A program made the translations under genes and the position numbers. The notes below the pieces were generated by a model, which made no database searches, was not told the DNA's origin, and saw nothing but the letters and a program-made list of their open reading frames with translations. This document shows positions 22,223-31,102 of a stretch of 41,588 nt of DNA, one piece after another; position 1 is the stretch's first letter, and each line of letters opens with the position of its first letter. Source of the stretch: Ruminococcus sp. UNK.MGS-30 (GTDB taxonomy: Bacteria > Bacillota > Clostridia > Oscillospirales > Ruminococcaceae); NCBI GenBank assembly GCA_000980705.1, contig LBCK01000008.1:1-41588 (forward strand), in the 5' to 3' direction.

Positions 22223-24166
22223 CTATACTGCTTTTTGCGCCTTGCTGCGTGGTTTATATCCCGTAGTCCATGTCGACTTGCCAATACTTCTCAAATAATC
22301 ATTGACCTGATAAACATTAAAGCCGGGGACAGTATTCTTAAACCACAGATATGTCTTATACTCCTCGCTGTCAATTTCTGAGATCAGCTTGGTCATGATG
22401 AGGAGTTCGTTTCGGTAGACTTCTTCCAGATTCAAAGCCGTGAAGAATGCCAGCATCGTTCCGAGGCGAGGTGTGTATTTTTTCTTGCTGCGGAGAGCAG
22501 TCAGTGTTTCTACGCTGCAGTCAGCGGCTTCCGCAACCGCATCCTCCGTCATGCCGGAACGCTTCATCAGGAATTTGACGGTTTCGCCTCTGGTCATTTT
22601 TCGTGTCTGCTTGACGCCATTTTCTTCATACTCAACAGTCAGAAGGCTGAGAAGATATTCGTCACGGTTGGCTTCCAGTGCTTTCAACTGCTCGGCACTG
22701 AATGCCATTTCATAGAATCGAGCCTGCTGTTCCTTATTTAGTTCGCCAAAGGTATATCGATAGTTTTCCTTACCATACACACGGCGGAATGGCAGACAGC
22801 ATTCCGCCATATTCTTTTTTGCTTTTTCTGTCAGCCACCAGCGACCGTTGAAATTGATAACATAGTCCGGATGATTCAGGCAAAGGTGTCCGTCTGCATA
22901 GACAAAGCTGCCTGAAAAGACTAACTTGTCAAATGTGAGGTTTGTGCCGAGTATTTTGGACATTTCCTCAATTGGAAGGGTGTATGTCCAATCATCTGGG
23001 AAATCATCCGGGATCTCATGTGCCTTGGCATACGACCTGTCGCCCCACTCAAATACACCTCGAACTCGCTTGAATCCCAAATGATGCAAGCGATTCTTGG
23101 CGGTCGTGCGATAGGAGCCGTATGTTTCAGTGATATGCTCGATCAGTCTTTCATAGCCGTAGAGGTCGGTATGATGAATATCTCTGCCAAGCTCATCCTT
23201 AAAATTCTCAAGGGTAATATCAAGGTTTTCCTTGTAAACTACTGCACGGGCTGAGATCGCATTTGCCTGTATCTCCATGCTGCGTATCGTGTCCTGCTGA
23301 TCTTCCGACATAAAGAACTCATCAAAATCCGGAATTTCCAGCTTTACAAGCGACCGATAATAATATTGAAGCTCATAAAACAGCATGTGATACTCAATAT
23401 GAATGCACTCGTGAAGTATATTCATCAGATAATCAGGGTCACACTTACTGCTGACAAGAATTGTGCCGCCCTCTATCAGCTTCTGAACAGCCTTGTCACC
23501 TTCATATACAGTGACCATTTTGGTATGGAATATCGTCTTAGCTTTTACTTTTCCATTCCTTGAAAGCTGTTCCACCTGAATCCTGTAGCCCATAGCCTTT
23601 ACAAGACTTTCTATATCAATTTTACACGGACCTTCCAATGCTTCCGGCTGATATTTCAATAGGAAGTTGTAGGCGTAAGCGTCATAATGAGCTTTGCGAA
23701 TATATGGAACAAGACAGTCATCAAGATGATGCTTCAAGCGCAGTCGTTCACCACGATAAATATCCACGCCGAGAAAATAATCCGAGGGAGAGTAAAACGC
23801 ATGGTAGCCGTTGACGCAGTATTTCTGATAGTAGTCCTCACCGGTAACAGGATCATAGAAGTGGACATCGCAAATGACATACATTGCAAAAGAGAAGCTG
23901 TCGAGCTGGTCGTAGTAACCTTTATCGATCAGCACATCCACGATGACAGGCTTGCTGTAAGCACCGAAATACGGTACCGGCAGTCTGCCGTGGGCAAACT
24001 CCCGTCGAATAAATTGTCCGTATTCTACAACATAGTTCTCCTTGAGAATCTGCGTAAAGGAAACTATCTCCGGTGCTTTATAGCATCGGGGATTTCGCAC
24101 TTTATATGAAAAGCCCGGACGCAGCGGATCCGGCTGCATCAGAATGGGCCCGATTTCGTAGTTCAT
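22223..24166 (-). CDS. Large ImmA/IrrE-type metalloprotease with C-terminal HTH
   Basis: 647 aa. The zinc motif HECIH lies at 252-256 (ILHECIHIEYH), with probable ligands downstream (MEIQANAISARAVV). The C-terminus contains a helix-turn-helix (TRGETVKFLMKRSGMTEDAVAEAADCSVETLTALRSKK, about 535-575). Usual ImmA proteins have 150-350 residues, so this is a large variant with an additional N-terminal region (1-180) that I do not recognise. ImmA-type proteases cleave or release phage repressors in response to signals. The gene follows the LexA-like repressor (start 24806) and ends in a terminator. Confidence 0.82.
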   Translation of the reverse strand: MNYEIGPILMQPDPLRPGFSYKVRNPRCYKAPEIVSFTQILKENYVVEYGQFIRREFAHGRLPVPYFGAYSKPVIVDVLIDKGYYDQLDSFSFAMYVICDVHFYDPVTGEDYYQKYCVNGYHAFYSPSDYFLGVDIYRGERLRLKHHLDDCLVPYIRKAHYDAYAYNFLLKYQPEALEGPCKIDIESLVKAMGYRIQVEQLSRNGKVKAKTIFHTKMVTVYEGDKAVQKLIEGGTILVSSKCDPDYLMNILHECIHIEYHMLFYELQYYYRSLVKLEIPDFDEFFMSEDQQDTIRSMEIQANAISARAVVYKENLDITLENFKDELGRDIHHTDLYGYERLIEHITETYGSYRTTAKNRLHHLGFKRVRGVFEWGDRSYAKAHEIPDDFPDDWTYTLPIEEMSKILGTNLTFDKLVFSGSFVYADGHLCLNHPDYVINFNGRWWLTEKAKKNMAECCLPFRRVYGKENYRYTFGELNKEQQARFYEMAFSAEQLKALEANRDEYLLSLLTVEYEENGVKQTRKMTRGETVKFLMKRSGMTEDAVAEAADCSVETLTALRSKKKYTPRLGTMLAFFTALNLEEVYRNELLIMTKLISEIDSEEYKTYLWFKNTVPGFNVYQVNDYLRSIGKSTWTTGYKPRSKAQKAV

Positions 24167-24197
24167 TCAAACACCTCCGTTCAAAAAAGGTGTCTCC

Positions 24198-24806
24198 TCA
24201 TAAGTTCTTCCACACGGTCACAGCAACACCTTGTATCAGACATTCCGTGACATATATTGGTTCATAATCATCATTTTCAGGCTGAAGCCGTATTCTCTTT
24301 TTCTTCGGCTCCGGATAGTATCTCTTGAGCGTGGCTTCGTCACCGATCAGAGCGACAATGATGTCACCGGGTTCAGCATAATTCTGCTGACGCACAACAA
24401 CAGTATCGCCGTCATCAATATCTGCATCCTTCATAGAATCGCCGTCTGCTGTCAGGAGAAAGAACTCTCCGCTGCCGAGTAACGATGCAGGCAGCTTTAC
24501 ATATTCTTTGACAGCACTATCCGCAAAGATTGGCGGTCCGCAGGCGATGTTTCCGTAAATCGGACAGAGTTTCATTCCTGCTCCGAGTTGCATTTTTCTT
24601 GTAGCGTATCCCTTTTTTCCATTGTGTTCGAGTCTGCCCTCATCTGTCATTTTGAGAAGGTAACGCCCCACCGATGACTTTGATATTCCCGTACCTTCTG
24701 CTATTTCAGCGATTTCCGGTGATAATCCTGTTTCTTCATAGTATTCGTCAATGAAGTTTTCGATTGCATCCAAATTTGCCTGAATAGCTTCCGCAGATAT
24801 TCGCAT
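24198..24806 (-). CDS. LexA/CI-type S24 repressor
   Basis: 202 aa from ATG 24806. Residues 1-70 hold a winged HTH of LexA type (GLSPEIAEIAEGTGISKSSVGRYL). The peptidase half has the cleavage site IACGPP with Cys89-Gly90, Ser124 in DGDSM and Lys161 in EATLKRYY. LexA is usually cut at Ala-Gly; Cys-Gly is known from P22 c2-type repressors, so RecA-stimulated autocleavage is expected. It is read from a consensus promoter (24851-24879) and probably keeps the early operon off. Confidence 0.88.
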   Translation of the reverse strand: MRISAEAIQANLDAIENFIDEYYEETGLSPEIAEIAEGTGISKSSVGRYLLKMTDEGRLEHNGKKGYATRKMQLGAGMKLCPIYGNIACGPPIFADSAVKEYVKLPASLLGSGEFFLLTADGDSMKDADIDDGDTVVVRQQNYAEPGDIIVALIGDEATLKRYYPEPKKKRIRLQPENDDYEPIYVTECLIQGVAVTVWKNL

Positions 24807-24850
24807 TATAATCACTTCCACTTATTAGGGATTACATTCCCTTTTCTTAT
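24807..24850. promoter_or_regulatory. Repressor leader with GGGAnnnnnnTCCC dyad
   Basis: GGGATTACATTCCC lies at 24828-24841 near the expected start of transcription. This position would suit autoregulation. The weak ribosome binding site GGAAGTG precedes ATG 24806. Confidence 0.4.
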
Positions 24851-24879
24851 ATTTTATCACACTATACAGCAATTGTCAA
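24851..24879 (-). promoter_or_regulatory. Repressor promoter
   Basis: On the minus strand -35 TTGACA (24874-24879), 17-base spacer, -10 TAAAAT (24851-24856): near consensus. Confidence 0.88.
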
Positions 24880-24903
24880 TAGGAAAATAGAACACTTGTT
24901 TTG

Positions 24904-24923
24904 ATGTGCGGAATCATGCACAT
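24904..24923. promoter_or_regulatory. ATGTGC/GCACAT inverted repeat between divergent promoters
   Basis: Six-base arms with an 8-base centre, between the repressor promoter and the restriction-modification promoter. Possible operator; the gap 24880-25007 otherwise holds nothing recognised. Confidence 0.35.
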
Positions 24924-25007
24924 GACATAGTAAGAGGGGATAGGAAAAAGGATGCACCTGAAAAAGTAAAAAGGCATATAATTGCGGTATTATATAACTG
25001 AAAGCTA

Positions 25008-25036
25008 TTGAAAAAATCTGAGTAGTGTTGTATAAT
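25008..25036 (+). promoter_or_regulatory. Restriction-modification promoter
   Basis: -35 TTGAAA (25008-25013), 17-base spacer, -10 TATAAT (25031-25036); GGAGG precedes ATG 25077. Confidence 0.88.
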
Positions 25037-25076
25037 ATAGGTATGAAAACACCATCTTGAGTAAACGGAGGAGAAA

Positions 25077-26564
25077 ATGAGTATTTTAGATGAGATCATA
25101 GGCAGCACCTATGAGTATATTGAAAAAATGCCGAAGGAACAGCGAAAGCAGTATGGGCAATTTTTCACAAGCAAGGAAACTGCTCGTTTCATGGCAGAAT
25201 TATTTAATATTCCCGAAAATACAAATGAACTGTCTATCCTCGATCCTGGAGCAGGCTCAGGTGTGCTTTCTGCCGCTTTGATAGAACGTCTGCAAAACTG
25301 TCCCAATATCAAATCCGTATATTTGACTTGCTACGAAACAGACGATAATATCGTAGAACTGCTTGAAAGCAATCTGGAATACATAAAAAACAACACTTCT
25401 TTGAAAATGACGTTTGATATTGTCAGGAAAAATTTCATTACATCACAAGAAGATAATTATAATGGGACATTTTTAGCTGATCCTGCTCCAACTAAATATG
25501 ATATGGTGATCGGAAATCCTCCGTATAAGAAGATACCTAAAGATGCTGCCGAGGCATTGTCAATGCCGGATATTTGCTACGGAGCGCCTAACCTTTACTT
25601 TCTATTTTCACAGATGTCACTCTTTGATCTGAAAGAGAACGGGGAAATGGTTTATATTATCCCTCGTTCATGGACTTCCGGAGCTTATTTCAAGGCTTTT
25701 CGTCAGAAATTCCTGTCACAAGGTGCGATTGAGCATATCCACCTTTTTGTAAGCCGTGACAAAGTTTTTGAAAAAGAAAGTGTGCTGCAGGAGACCATAA
25801 TCATAAAGGTCAAAAAAACTGAAGTAAAGCCTGAATATATTACTGTTACCTCTACCAACAGCAATCAGGACTTTACAGAAATCACAACATTTTCTGCACC
25901 GTATAAGACTGTTATTTCAGGCGACGATTGTTATGTTTATCTTGTAACGAATGAGGATGAAGTGAACACACTTGACTGTCTCAATAAGTTTGATGATACT
26001 CTTCCAAGCCTCGGTCTGAAAATGAAAACAGGACTAACAGTTGACTTCCGGAATCATGAAGCTCTCCGCAGTGAAGCAGAGAAACAGGCTGTACCTCTTT
26101 TCTATTCACAGCATATTCAGGACGGAAAGGTGGTATTTCCTATCGGTAAGGAAAATGAATATATCGTCACTCAGCAGCAAGGCTTACTGCAGAAAAACGC
26201 AAATTATCTCTTTGTGAAGCGATTTACAGCCAAAGAGGAACATCGGCGGCTGCAATGCGGTGTATATATTGCCCGTAAACATACCGGTTATGACAGGATC
26301 AGCACACAGAACAAGATCAATTTTATTGATGGATTGAAAGGACTGTCCGAGTGCGTTGTTTACGGTTTATATGTGCTGTTCAACTCTACCCTTTATGATT
26401 CGTATTATCGCATCTTAAACGGCTCTACGCAGGTAAACTCAACAGAGGTGAACTCCATGCCGATGCCGCCTATGACATCTATCGAAGCGATGGGTAAAGA
26501 GCTGATAAAAGTACATGATATGTCAGAAGCATCTTGTGACCGTATTTTAAGGAGTTATGTATGA
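25077..26564 (+). CDS. DNA N6-adenine methyltransferase of a BsuBI/PstI-like system
   Basis: 495 aa. QRKQYGQFFTS (22-32) leads to the SAM motif DPGAGSG (56-62) and the catalytic NPPY (147-150), i.e. gamma-type N6 methylase. Later segments (FVKRFTAKEEHRRLQCGVYIA, VVYGLYVLFNST) look like the target-recognition part. The downstream gene overlaps by 4 bases and looks like a BsuBI/PstI restriction enzyme, giving a complete type II pair. By that family the target is probably CTGCAG. It should protect the host while the nuclease cuts incoming DNA. Confidence 0.88.
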   Translation: MSILDEIIGSTYEYIEKMPKEQRKQYGQFFTSKETARFMAELFNIPENTNELSILDPGAGSGVLSAALIERLQNCPNIKSVYLTCYETDDNIVELLESNLEYIKNNTSLKMTFDIVRKNFITSQEDNYNGTFLADPAPTKYDMVIGNPPYKKIPKDAAEALSMPDICYGAPNLYFLFSQMSLFDLKENGEMVYIIPRSWTSGAYFKAFRQKFLSQGAIEHIHLFVSRDKVFEKESVLQETIIIKVKKTEVKPEYITVTSTNSNQDFTEITTFSAPYKTVISGDDCYVYLVTNEDEVNTLDCLNKFDDTLPSLGLKMKTGLTVDFRNHEALRSEAEKQAVPLFYSQHIQDGKVVFPIGKENEYIVTQQQGLLQKNANYLFVKRFTAKEEHRRLQCGVYIARKHTGYDRISTQNKINFIDGLKGLSECVVYGLYVLFNSTLYDSYYRILNGSTQVNSTEVNSMPMPPMTSIEAMGKELIKVHDMSEASCDRILRSYV

Positions 26565-27484
26565 GCAAAATTGAAGAAGCAAGAAAAATACTAAGTGAAC
26601 TTAACGTCCCTAAGAAACAGCAGGCTGACCTGTGCTGCTATGTTCTTCTGGCAATGAGTGATATAAAAGAAGGAATAGCATGGACAGAGGCTACCAATAA
26701 TCTGATAAGGATACATGATGTGCTTGTATTCACAAGAGAAAATTATGGGGTCGAATATGCTGAAAACAGCCGTGAAACATTCAGAAAACAGGCAATGCAT
26801 CATTTCAGAAATGCAGCTTTCATTGAAGATAACGGCAAAGCTACAAACAGTCCTAATTACCGATACCGACTGACCGATGAATTTCTCGCACTTATTCAAA
26901 GCTATGGCACTGACTTTTGGGAGCAGAAAAAACAGGATTTCCTTTTAAACCATGAATCGCTCGTAAATATGTATGCTTCAAAGCGTTCTATGCAGAAAAT
27001 GCCTGTTATTATCAATGGTGCAGGCTTTACTTTCTCGCCCGGAAAACATAATGAACTCCAAAAGGCGATTATAGAGGAATTTGCACCGAGATTCGCTCCA
27101 GGCTCGGAATGTTTGTATGTTGGCGACACAACGGAAAAAGACCTCGTTAAGAATGTAGAGAAGCTGTCAGGGCTTGGCTTTGAGATCACACTACATGATA
27201 AAATGCCGGATGTTGTCCTTTACTCCGCTGAAAAGAACTGGATATACTTTGTTGAATCGGTAACATCCGTTGGACCGATGGATCCGAAACGCATCAGAGA
27301 AATCGAGGAAATGACTCAAAATGTTACTGCCGGCAAGATATATGTAACAGCTTTTCTTGATTTCGCCACATACAAGAAATTTGCAGAATCTCTTGCATGG
27401 GAAACAGAAGTGTGGCTTGCCGAAATGCCGGATCACATGATTCACTTGAATGGCGATAAATTTATGGGCCCAAGAAATAAGTAA
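26561..27484 (+). CDS. BsuBI/PstI-like type II restriction endonuclease
   Basis: 307 aa overlapping the methylase stop (ATGA). The N-terminal EEARKILSELNVPKKQQADL, ALLAMSDI-type helices and a C-terminal core with VVLYSAEKNWIYFVESVTSVGPMDPKR fit the BsuBI_PstI_RE family, whose PD-(D/E)XK acidic residues lie in the C-terminal part (D of MPDVV, E of FVESV). Methylase-first order and translational coupling are typical for safe expression. Specificity CTGCAG is inferred from family, not seen. Confidence 0.85.
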   Translation: MSKIEEARKILSELNVPKKQQADLCCYVLLAMSDIKEGIAWTEATNNLIRIHDVLVFTRENYGVEYAENSRETFRKQAMHHFRNAAFIEDNGKATNSPNYRYRLTDEFLALIQSYGTDFWEQKKQDFLLNHESLVNMYASKRSMQKMPVIINGAGFTFSPGKHNELQKAIIEEFAPRFAPGSECLYVGDTTEKDLVKNVEKLSGLGFEITLHDKMPDVVLYSAEKNWIYFVESVTSVGPMDPKRIREIEEMTQNVTAGKIYVTAFLDFATYKKFAESLAWETEVWLAEMPDHMIHLNGDKFMGPRNK

Positions 27485-27501
27485 ATGCGAGGCGATGCAA
27501 C

Positions 27502-28269
27502 ATGGTAAGCAGAACTTTTGATTTAGGCAGCTTGGAAACGTACAAGTACGTCGTTGTTCTCTCAGAGTACAACGGAAAAATATTACTGAGCCGCCATAAA
27601 GACCGCACTACATGGGAAACGCAAGGTGGTCACATCGAGGATGGTGAAACGCCCCTTGATGCTGCAAAGCGTGAGCTGTATGAAAAATCCGGTGCGATTG
27701 ACTTCGATATAGAGCCTCTCTGCGACTACAGGGCATGGAATGAGGACACTGGGCATGGTGCGAATGGTGTAGTGTTCAAGGCAATAATCAGGGAATTAGG
27801 CAATATTCCTGAGAGCGAAATGGCAGAGGTTCAGACTTTTGATTCTCTGCCGAATGAGCTTACTTATCCGGCGATTACACCCGTCCTGTTCCGTTACCTT
27901 GAAACGGGACAAAACTCTGTGGTGCTTCATCGGATGAAGCTCAAAGCCGAGCCGTTCCGCAAGATTGGGGACGGACTTAAAATGATAGAGCTTCGCCTAA
28001 ATGATGAAAAGCGGCAGAACGTTCAAATTGGCGACTATATTGAGTTTACTCTTATGGATGATACATCACAGAAGCTGACTACACGAGTTGTTGCTCTGCA
28101 TCATTTTTCGTCTTTCAAGGAAATGTATGCTTCGCTGCCGAAAGAAAAACTCGGCTATTCTGCCGATGAAACGTCTGCTCCAGACCACATGGACGCTTAT
28201 TATTCGAAAGAGGAACAGGAAAAGTACGGTGCATTGGGGATTGAAATTGAGCTTAATAACTATAAATGA
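27502..28269 (+). CDS. NUDIX hydrolase-ASCH fusion protein
   Basis: 255 aa. The Nudix box is at 42-64 (GGHIEDGETPLDAAKRELYEK; it has EK where EE is usual). The C-terminal half (about 145-240) is an ASCH domain (KIGDGLKMIELRLNDEKRQ, IGDYIEFTLMDD, ASLPKEKLGYS), a putative RNA- or nucleotide-binding PUA-like fold. Nudix enzymes clean up oxidised or signalling nucleotides; an ASCH fusion suggests RNA or modified-nucleotide substrates. It follows the restriction enzyme by 17 bases with GAGG upstream and may belong to the same island operon. Confidence 0.82.
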   Translation: MVSRTFDLGSLETYKYVVVLSEYNGKILLSRHKDRTTWETQGGHIEDGETPLDAAKRELYEKSGAIDFDIEPLCDYRAWNEDTGHGANGVVFKAIIRELGNIPESEMAEVQTFDSLPNELTYPAITPVLFRYLETGQNSVVLHRMKLKAEPFRKIGDGLKMIELRLNDEKRQNVQIGDYIEFTLMDDTSQKLTTRVVALHHFSSFKEMYASLPKEKLGYSADETSAPDHMDAYYSKEEQEKYGALGIEIELNNYK

Positions 28270-28424
28270 GCATCCCTAAAAAATGCACAAAAAATAAGGA
28301 CAACAGTCCCAAAAAGAGTTATAATGTACTTGTAACCTACATTAACTCAAAGGAGTGTTGTCCTATGAAAACAAGTATACACTATTCTGAAGAAATTTGC
28401 AAGAGATTGGAAGCAAAAAAATTG
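28270..28424 (+). pseudogene. Left end and orfA start of an IS3-type element
   Basis: An AGGACAAC/GTTGTCCT inverted pair precedes an ATG at 28365. The reading MKTSIHYSEEICKRLEAKKL looks like the start of an IS3-type OrfA but breaks off after about 20 residues at the junction with the IS630 fragment (near 28425). Assignment is tentative. Confidence 0.45.
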
Positions 28425-28434
28425 ACAGAAACCA

Positions 28435-28758
28435 TTTATAAATGTACCCCATTTTTATAACTGCTTTGCGGACAGTTTCGTTCGCCACATGCAGATTCAG
28501 CTTTTCAATAATTTCGTCTATTGTAATATCAGGCTGTTCTTGAATTGCCTTATCAATATTTGATAAATCCGTAGGAGATAAAGACGGTTTCCTGCCTCGC
28601 TGATTTGTTCTAAGCTTGACGGAACCGGTGGCTTTCTTCTGCCGATTCAAACGATACACCGTACTTGTATCTACTGAAAAGCACTCTGCCACTTCTTTTG
28701 CTTTACCTGTTTTTTCATAAGCTTCTACCAGTAACTCTCTTGCTTCATTATGCAGCAT
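28435..28758 (-). pseudogene. IS630-type transposase N-terminal fragment
   Basis: 108 residues from ATG 28758 (MLHNEARELLVEAYEKTGKA, TVYRLNRQ, VANETVRKAVIKMGYIYK) match the helix-turn-helix N-terminus of IS630-type transposases. The reading then runs into unrelated sequence, so the DDE domain is missing. The upstream end holds TTGACA on its strand. Inactive remnant. Confidence 0.75.
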
Positions 28759-28810
28759 TTTTTACCACCTCTGTCTATATTATACTCCCTTTGTCAACTC
28801 AGGCTCTATT

Positions 28811-29155
28811 TTGTGGGATTGCTATAAGCAGCTTGAACGTGTAACAAAAAAGTGGGAGAAAGATTATCCAAACGCTATGAAGAGCTGGCACACGAACTGG
28901 GACGTTATCTCACCGATTTTCAAGTTCTCAGCGGAGGTCAGAAAGGTCATTTACACCACCAACGCCATTGAAAGCCTCAACAGCGGCTATCGCCGTCTGA
29001 ACAAGCAGAGAAGCGTATTTCCGAGCGATACGGCGCTGTTAAAGGCTTTGTATCTGGCAACTCATGAAATAGCGAAAAAATGGACTATGCCGCTGAGAAA
29101 CTGGGGCAGAGTTCTTGGTGAGCTTGAAATCATGTATCCCGACAGGCTCGGCTGA
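28811..29155 (+). pseudogene. IS256-family transposase C-terminal fragment
   Basis: About 115 residues: VRKVIYTTNAIESLNSGYRR, LNKQRSVFPSDTALLKALYL and WTMPLRNWGRVLGELEIMY are hallmark IS256/Mutator C-terminal motifs, carrying the final Glu region. The N-terminal three quarters are gone. It adjoins the IS630 fragment directly, so it is one of a stack of broken elements. Confidence 0.85.
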
Positions 29156-29165
29156 GCGAGCCGCT

Positions 29166-29218
29166 GAAAATCAGCCTGATTCCATTGCGCTGTGCTCCAT
29201 TCCATCAGGCTGATTTTC
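29166..29218. repeat. 15-base perfect inverted repeat, 23-base loop
   Basis: GAAAATCAGCCTGAT (29166-29180) and ATCAGGCTGATTTTC (29204-29218), just after the IS256 fragment; the outer part could be its 3' terminator or IS end. Confidence 0.6.
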
Positions 29219-29226
29219 AAAAAGAA

Positions 29227-29271
29227 CCTTGACAAATTACAGTATACAATGGATACTGTAATTTGTCAAGG
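29227..29271. repeat. 19-base perfect inverted repeat, 7-base loop
   Basis: Arms CCTTGACAAATTACAGTAT and its complement, loop ACAATGG. The right arm touches the left end of the IS5-type element. MITE-like or remnant IS end. Confidence 0.7.
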
Positions 29272-29285
29272 GCAACACCGCACAA

Positions 29286-29314
29286 TTGCCAAACGAGCAA
29301 AAATATGATATAAT
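29286..29314 (+). promoter_or_regulatory. IS5-type transposase promoter
   Basis: -35 TTGCCA (29286-29291), 17-base spacer, -10 TATAAT (29309-29314), just inside the left terminal repeat. Confidence 0.75.
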
Positions 29315-29320
29315 AGATAT

Positions 29321-30298
29321 ATGGAAAGACAAATGACGCTGGCAGAAATCAACGATGAACTTGGTGCAGCCAGAACCAATAAAAAAGAATTTTTAGAGAA
29401 GCTTGAAGCAATTATCCCATGGGAAACATTTGTTGAACTGATACAGCCGAGTTATTACAAAGGAGAACTTGGCAATAAACCATACCCATTGGAATTGATG
29501 CTGAGAATATTCATATTGCAGAATGTCTACAATCTCGCAGACATGGCAGTCATGAACGAAGTGATCGACAGCCGTGCATTCTCCAATTTTTGTGGAATCA
29601 ACTCACCGAGCGAAGTCTCAAACGGTGATACGATCGGACGATTTCGTAATATCCTGACTCGCAATGGATTACAGGAAAAAATATTTGCTGCTGTTGTGAA
29701 AATTCTGATGGAACGAAAGCTCATCCTGAAAAAAGGAACGATTGTGGATTCCACATTTATCGAATCACCTTCATCCACAAAGAACCGGGAAAAGAAACGT
29801 GATCCGGAAGCACATTCTGCGAAAAAGGGAAATACATGGCACTTCGGGTATAAAGCACATATCGGAGTAGATGAAGAAAGCGGTCTTGTCCACACGGTAA
29901 AGGCAACTCCGGCAAACGAACATGATGTTACCGTTATGAGTGAATTGCTGCATGGAGAAGAAGAACGTGCCTATGGTGACAGCGGATATATCGGAGCAAA
30001 TAAGAGACCGGAAGCAATCAAGAAAAACAAAAATGGGAAGAAGATCAAGTACCTGATCAACAGACGTCCGTCATCCATCAAAAAGTTATCGAAGAGTGGT
30101 CAGTATGCCGCTAAGAAAAAGGAACATTAGAAATCATCTGTCCGTTGTAAAGTGGAGCATGTCTTTGCAGTCATAAAAAATATTTTTCGATATCGAAAGA
30201 CCCGATACCGAGGTCTGCGAAAACAGACTGCGAAATTGAATATGATGTTCGCATTGGCGAATCTGTATCTGGCTGCCAGAAAATCTCTGACGGTCTGA
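29321..30298 (+). pseudogene. IS5-type transposase with in-frame amber stop
   Basis: The reading frame is open from ATG 29321 to TGA 30296-30298 except for one TAG at 30128-30130. Before it are the catalytic Asp residues of IVDST and GDSGYIG; after it, in the same frame, comes VEHVFAVIKN with the catalytic Glu and KLNMMFALANLYLAARK. A Glu or Gln codon changed to TAG is the simplest cause. Without readthrough the 269-aa product lacks the DDE glutamate and should be inactive. Confidence 0.88.
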
Positions 30299-30399
30299 TT
30301 CAGTGCGCCTTTGCGATGGAAAATGGAACATTTCTCTAACCACTCAGCATTTTGCTGGGTGGTTTTGCTTGTAGGTGGTGATTATGCGGTGTTGCCCTA

Positions 30400-30900
30400 A
30401 AAATTGACCGACCAGATCAGGCATGGTCAATTGACATCACCTATATCAAAATGGGGCGCAGCCATATGTATCTGACAGCGATTATTGATTGGTACAGCAG
30501 TTTTATCGTGGGCTATGAATTGTCTGATACGCTAGATACTGCACCGGTTTTAGCAGCAGTCACAAATGCCATGGAACAATACGGCAATCCTGAAATTATC
30601 AATTCTGATCAGGGCAGCCAGTTTACAAGCAATGACTATATTGAATTCCTGAAAGCGAAGAATATCCGCCAGAGTATGGACGAAAAAGCTAGATGGGTGG
30701 ATAATGTGGTAATTGAACGCTGGTTTCGCAGCTTGAAAACGGAGTTGATTTATATCAATGAATACAGCAATCCCAGAGAGCTGCGCCAGCAGATTGGTGG
30801 TTACATCAAGGATTACAACAACGAAAGACCCCATCAGGCGCTTGGCTACAAGTTGCCTGTGCAGGTTTACCAAACCAAGTCTGTATGCAATGCTGCATAA
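30400..30900 (+). pseudogene. IS3-family orfB transposase C-terminal fragment
   Basis: From 30400 the frame reads DQAWSIDITYIKMG, IINSDQGSQFTS and VVIERWFRSLKTELIY: the complete D, D, E of the rve integrase core. Its N-terminal part (and the rest of the element) is cut off at the right end of the IS5-type element. The stop at 30898-30900 is near the probable IS right end. Confidence 0.85.
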
Positions 30901-30989
30901 ATTTTGCTTACGTTTTTTGGATGGCTATACAAAGTTTTCGCTGTCACGATAATTTCTTTCATTTGTGTCTTGACAAGGGGGACATTATA

Positions 30990-31045
30990 AACTGCATCTT
31001 AACTGCATCTTGAAAATTTCGTGCCTAAAAATACGATTTCGTGCC
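30990..31045 (+). promoter_or_regulatory. Tandem and phased direct repeats upstream of the peptide promoter
   Basis: AACTGCATCTT occurs twice in tandem (30990-31000, 31001-31011). ATTTCGTGCC occurs at 31016-31025 and 31036-31045, a 20-base period, the second copy 7 bases before the -35 box. Two-turn direct repeats at this position are typical LytTR-regulator sites; a LytTR regulator is encoded at 36001. Confidence 0.7.
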
Positions 31046-31052
31046 AGATTTA

Positions 31053-31081
31053 TAGACAAGCATAAAAATTTCTTATATACT
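31053..31081 (+). promoter_or_regulatory. Promoter of the small peptide gene
   Basis: -35 TAGACA (31053-31058), 17-base spacer, -10 TATACT (31076-31081). Slightly weak -35, suiting activation by the upstream repeats. Confidence 0.75.
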
Positions 31082-31102
31082 TGTAGAAAAGGGGAGAATG
31101 GT

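Larger units (their letters stand above)
29269..30398 (+). mobile_element. IS5-type insertion sequence with 14-base terminal repeats
   Basis: AGGGCAACACCGCA (29269-29282) and its exact complement TGCGGTGTTGCCCT (30385-30398) enclose one transposase gene, giving about 1.13 kb. No clear target duplication is seen. Its right end cuts an IS3-type orfB; its left end abuts a palindrome. Confidence 0.85.

Noticed and set aside
25077..27484. CTGCAG avoidance as evidence for long-term exposure to the restriction enzyme
   Set aside because: At least five CTGCAG sites are present in the window, including two in the methylase gene.
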